NCBI GenBank assembly: GCA_030141605.1
Contig: JAQGDQ010000180.1
Coordinates: 62,001 to 126,000 of the forward strand
Origin: Tubiluchus corallicola
Lineage: Eukaryota > Priapulida > Priapulimorpha > Priapulimorphida > Tubiluchidae
Length of the DNA stretch: 64,000 bases
Direction of reading: 5' to 3'
The first letter of the stretch is position 1; every line of letters begins with the position of its first letter. The notes below the pieces were generated by a model. It did no database searches and had not been told where the DNA came from. It worked only from the letters and a program-made list of their open reading frames with translations. Position numbers and translations under genes: made by a program. This document shows, piece after piece, positions 59,684 through 64,000 of this stretch.

Positions 59684-60525
59684 GACATAATGTTAGAAAG
59701 CCCTTTAAATAACTGCCATAATGTTAGAAAGCACTTTAACAACTGCCATAATGTTAGAAAGCCCTTTAATAAGTGCCATAATGTTAGAAAGCACTTTAAT
59801 AACTGCCATAATGTTAGAAAGCCCTTTAATAACTGCCATAATGTTAGAAAGCCCTTTAATAAGTGTCATAATGTTAGAAAGCCCTTTAATAAGTGTCATA
59901 ATGTTAGAAAGCCCTTTAATAAGTACCATAAATTTAGAAAGCCCTTTAATAAGTGCCATAATGATAGAAAGCCCTTTAACAAGTGCCACAATGATAAAAA
60001 GCCCTTTAATAAGCACCATAATGATAGAAAGCCCTTTAATAAGTGCCATAATGATAGAAAGCCATTTAATAAGTGCCATAATGATAGAAAGCCCTTTAAT
60101 AACTGCCACAATGTTAGAAAGCACTTTAATAACTGCCATAATGTTAGAAAGCCCTTTAATAAGTGCCATAATGTTAGAAAGCACTTTAATAACTGCCATA
60201 ATGTTAGAAAGCACTTTAATAACTGCCATAATGTTAGAAAGCCCTTTAATAAGTGCCATAATGTTAGAAAGCACTTTAATAACTGCCATAATGTTAGAAA
60301 GCCTTTTAATAAGTGGCATAATGATAGAAAGCCCTTTAATATTAAAGTGCCATAATGTTACAAAGCCCTTTAATAAGTGGCATAATGATAGAAAGCCCTT
60401 TAATATTAAAGTGCCATAATGTTACAAAGCCCTTTAATAAGAGGCATAATGATAGAAAGCCCTTTAATAAGTGCCATAATGTTACAAGGCCCTTTAATAA
60501 GTGGCATAATGATAGAAAGCCCCTT
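59684..60525. repeat. 30-bp minisatellite, about 28 units
   Basis: Unit CATAATGTTAGAAAGCCCTT plus TAATAAGTGC. Variants ATGATAG and ATGTTAC mark sub-blocks; near the end two units carry an inserted TATTAAAG. With a period of ten codons, frames on both strands stay open up to 232 codons; none is a gene. Confidence 0.96.
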
Positions 60526-60544
60526 AGTTTTTGTTGGACTTTTC

Positions 60545-61150
60545 CTACAAGTTGATTTAATAATACACGAACTCTTGCTAAAGTAATTTGACAGTTTACC
60601 TGCCAAAGTCGGAACTTTCATCACTTCAGTACAACTAATTAACAACTTCCAGAAATCTGTTAGTTGCGGGTGCTCTAGATATCATCATTTTCGAGGGCAC
60701 GACATTCGACTGGCACAAAAACATGGCTTCAGACCCTATGCCGTTAAAGTGTCTTAGTACCTCCTTCACAAGAGAAATAACAGGATGAAATCTGCCAGAG
60801 GCATCTGTTTTTTCCTGGCAGTCACCCTCCATCTACTATCTAGTCTATCATTGCTCAACTTTGGTTGCTAAGTACTCAACAATTTTGATGACTCCTAAAA
60901 TATGATTTCATATATTTGTAAGCTTTGTAAATGCTATCAATGATTATAAATTCAGCTTCAGTTTAGAACAAGCAATGTGGAATTTACATGTGAAACGGGT
61001 GTCTTACCAGCCGTTTAGGAAAGACCATAACGAAACGTTTTTACAATTGCAAAATTTCTTGTATGATTCAACGTGTGTTGTTTTAGTTTATGAAATGAAC
61101 GTTTCGAAATTCAGGTTAAAATGCATTTATAATACAGAGTCAGGGTTTGC
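60545..61150. other. No supported gene
   Basis: Short frames only, none with recognised similarity. Confidence 0.5.
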
Positions 61151-61166
61151 TCCATAATGTCACTAA

Positions 61167-61190
61167 TAATAATAATAATAATGGTGATGG

Positions 61191-61251
<61 letters not shown>
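61167..61251. repeat. AAT/GAT trinucleotide tract
   Basis: AAT repeats, then GGT, then about 20 GAT triplets. Poly-Asp and poly-Ile frames are artefacts. Confidence 0.97.
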
Positions 61252-61529
61252 AATAATAGTAAGAATATTTATATGGTGAGCCTTTGGAAATGGTTGAGTG
61301 TTAAACAAATTAAAAATATCACGACTTGTTCACGTTTCCCTCCTAGCATTTTCGTCCACTGAGAAATTTTTGCTACAAATGGCTCGTAGCGTTAATTCAT
61401 AAACATAAATATATATATCCGTGGATACGTTTTCTTGTGAGTAGACGTCATACAATACATGTACACCTGACGGTACAGAATAATCAACAACACAAGAAAT
61501 TTGTTGTGAATGCGTTTAAATTTTGTATG

Positions 61530-62600
61530 AATGTCACTGCGCAAGGTTAGACTTCGTTACTTGCCTAGACGAACCAAAGAAATGAAAGATGATGCTGGGG
61601 CCCTGAAGTACTTGCAAGTGTTAAAACCAATGTCAAAGAAGCCAGATCTACATCAGAAGCAAAATCATACGTATGTCTGTATAAGTATGTGTCTGTATAA
61701 GTATGTGTAAACTTTATTTATGTATTTGAATGGATTTGCAAATAGTACACAAGTAATTTAAAGAAAAGGAAAATCTTTTTTCCCACCATTTCCACTAACA
61801 CATCCTTCTTCCTGTCCTGTGTGATCTAACCTTTCTCCCTGTTCTTATTTTGTTCACTTATCAATTCCCGTTTTATCTGGTTCACATGACAGCGGGCTTA
61901 GGAAAGTCTTTGCTTCTATAGCACCACTGCAGTACAATTATTCTTTTATGGTAACGATAGTGTATGAAACACAATAATTTATTACAGTATGACGTAATAA
62001 TTTCGATGTCAACTTGTACCGAATGTGATAATAATAAAAACTAAACTTCAAGACAACAGCATGTGTATCATAGAAGATAAAAGACCAACGTAGTACAGTC
62101 AAAATTGGTCAAAAAACTATAATTATTAATTTCTCTTCTTATGAAGGGTCGAACAAATTTATGTTATAGTTTTCTTTCTCCATATTTAGAAATTGCTAAA
62201 ACACGTTAAAATTGTAATTAGGTGTTAAAATAATAGCAACCCTTAAATCGTATGTGTTTAACGCGCTGAGTCTTGCGGATAAGATACTCTGATTCTGTTT
62301 AGTGCAAACCTTTTAACGTGTTTTTAGTTTAAAACGAATCTAAGAATAAGTGAGCTTTGTCACTTTCGTATACAGCACATCACAGCACAAAATGGTCAAC
62401 AGCACAGCAAATTCCATTTGATGTGAGTGTCACTGCACACGGTTGGACTTAGCTACTTGAGCAGACTGTACCAACTCATGGAACGTTTGCTGGCCCTGTG
62501 AAGTTAGCTCACTAACACCAAACCAATAGCTACTGGATTAGATCTACGTCATCACCATGTCAAAGTCGGGCGATGTACAGCGTCAGAAGCAAAATGGAGA
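61530..62600. repeat. Pair of diverged direct repeats (about 61530-61675 and 62420-62600)
   Basis: Both contain GTCACTGC, a GGTTRGACTT-type word, GGCCCTG.AGT and, at the end, CAGAAGCAAAAT. Between and around them no gene was recognised. Confidence 0.5.
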
Positions 62601-63579
62601 AAACTGAACGCGAAACCAATTTTCTGCCAACATTCAAATGGCGCCGCCGCTTGTATTCATCTCACCTAGTAGCTACAACTTTCACAAACAACAACAGCAC
62701 GATAATACAAACTAAAATAAGTAATAATTTAGTTAATTTAGTTACTCTGCACACTAAACATTTGGCATTAAGCTTCTGAATGGGCTAAAACATCGTCCGC
62801 CAAAGCCACAGCAAGGCAAGTCGTGTGATTTTCGACACTGCAAACAAGAGAACGTCACACAACACTGCAAATCGCACAACACAGACAATCACCGAGAGGC
62901 GAAAGGCGTGGCTGTGTTAGCCGCCATGTTGTCCGAGTGACCTTTAGCGTTCCGTTGTTTCGAAAACTTGAGCGAAGCCTAGTTTCGTCTGTGACTAGAA
63001 AATAAAGGGCGTCTTGTGAGTGAAACGTATGGCGTCACTCCTGATTTTGGAAAAACAGTTTTGCTATTCTAAACATTTAACGCTCGTGATACAGGCACCT
63101 TTAGTTCACAGGTTGTTTTGTAAATTTTACACAGGAGCAAAATAAATGTAAAGCCTAGCAAATAAATATAGGCCTACTAAAGCAAATAAACTATAACATA
63201 GCGAGACAAAAAGTCTTGCATTAATGCGAGATGCCATGCTGTGTGACATTCAACTGGCAAGGGCAAATGAAGTCCTAGTCTCCTTTTGCTAAGCAAAGAC
63301 GGATGAGCTACCCCGCCCACACGTCTACGACTAGTAATAGTTTGGCACGAAGCCTAGCCTGGGTCTTCTAACGCGATCTTTATTAGTTAAACAAGTTTTT
63401 GGAGTTGCCCTAAGTCGTAAAATCCTATAAAAACATCTGTAAAAAGTGGCAGGCCTACTATTATCACCACAGATTCAACTTAAGATTTAGCTGGCGTGTA
63501 TGAATACCATTGTTGTTTTATTATCCAAGACAATGTGGTTCTCTCTTTGCATATCATCATGGGTAGTGGCGGCTCGTGT
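62601..63579. other. No supported gene
   Basis: Slightly less AT-rich from 62620 to 63010 but without coding similarity. A first exon or promoter of an unknown gene cannot be excluded. Confidence 0.4.
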
Positions 63580-63860
63580 ATACTTACTTTGGTACTGCAA
63601 CACACCGTTTTCACTCATTATTATCGATAATATTCAATATAATAAGTCTTTTTTCTTTAGTTCTTTTCATACTTGTGCGGAACAGGAGCACGTGAAGGTA
63701 GTACAATTTGCTTGACAGCTCCAGCTACGTGGTGTTTGGCTGTTGTGCGCACATGACTGAGAATAACCAGCTGTACGCTGGCGTCTGCTGCTAGGTAGAA
63801 AAGTACTGTGTCTTTTTACCGTAACAATTGCCACGTGTTTACCGTCATATTCTTGGATGT
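63580..63860. repeat. Repeat family I, copy 2
   Basis: Direct relative of 40515-40790, in the same orientation. Confidence 0.72.
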
Positions 63861-64000
63861 GAAAAAGTGTAAACTTAGCGTGTGTGCTTAAAATATACAT
63901 TACTTAATAATGGACGCCTTGCAACCCCAAGAAATAATTTTGGGACTAAAGTAACAACAGCTTAATTTTTCACAATTGTCTCTCTTCATGAGAAAGTTGC

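Noticed and set aside
59690-60419. Open frames of 204-232 codons on both strands
   Set aside because: A 30-bp tandem repeat whose period is a multiple of three; no coding signature.
62573-62779. Plus-strand frame starting MYSVRSKMEKTE
   Set aside because: Short, partly in a diverged direct repeat, no domain or splice support.

Overview
The window is nuclear DNA of an invertebrate animal. It is AT-rich, has spliced genes with GT-AG introns, and is packed with small DNA transposons, LINE remnants, a tRNA-like SINE and many minisatellites. Nothing seen fixes the phylum. About 5% of the bases are coding. Three protein genes can be supported.

Region 1 (1169-33290, minus) is one gene that reads as a complete, in-frame set of 19 exons totalling 2400 nt (799 codons plus stop). 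It encodes a secreted-pathway thioredoxin-domain protein of the TXNDC5/ERp46 family, with an N-terminal signal peptide, six thioredoxin (Trx) domains and a C-terminal KDEL ER-retrieval signal. The mammalian protein has three domains. Domains 2-5 are built from four repeated three-exon cassettes with only phase-0 introns and an invariant 87-nt middle exon, so the gene appears to have grown by cassette duplication. The active sites run WCGHC (domains 1-4), WCDHC (5) and KCEVC (6).

Region 2 (33291-33740) is a 450-bp head-to-head promoter interval between this gene and RPLP1 (33741-39460, plus), a complete five-exon gene for the 110-residue ribosomal stalk protein P1 ending in SDDDMGFGLFD.

Region 3 (39.5-53.4 kb) has no supported gene. 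It holds a 48-bp minisatellite, a LINE remnant, several terminal-inverted-repeat (TIR) elements, and a strong hairpin at 50.9-51.1 kb.

Region 4 (53428-53740, minus) is the terminal coding exon of an RBM24/RBM38-type RNA-binding protein. Its RRM exons were not found in the rest of the window and probably lie beyond 64 kb. Past it lie a 1.2-kb TIR element with an internal 50-bp satellite, a 30-bp minisatellite and other interspersed repeats.

The introns of the TXNDC5-like gene are filled with MITEs (mariner/pogo-type with TA duplications, hAT-type with 8-bp duplications, one piggyBac-type with TTAA) and with minisatellites that often lie within tens of bases of a splice site. One 29-bp array repeats the exon 9 5' splice site itself. 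All coordinates, splice junctions and lengths were worked out by hand, and family assignments come from motif recognition without database searches.
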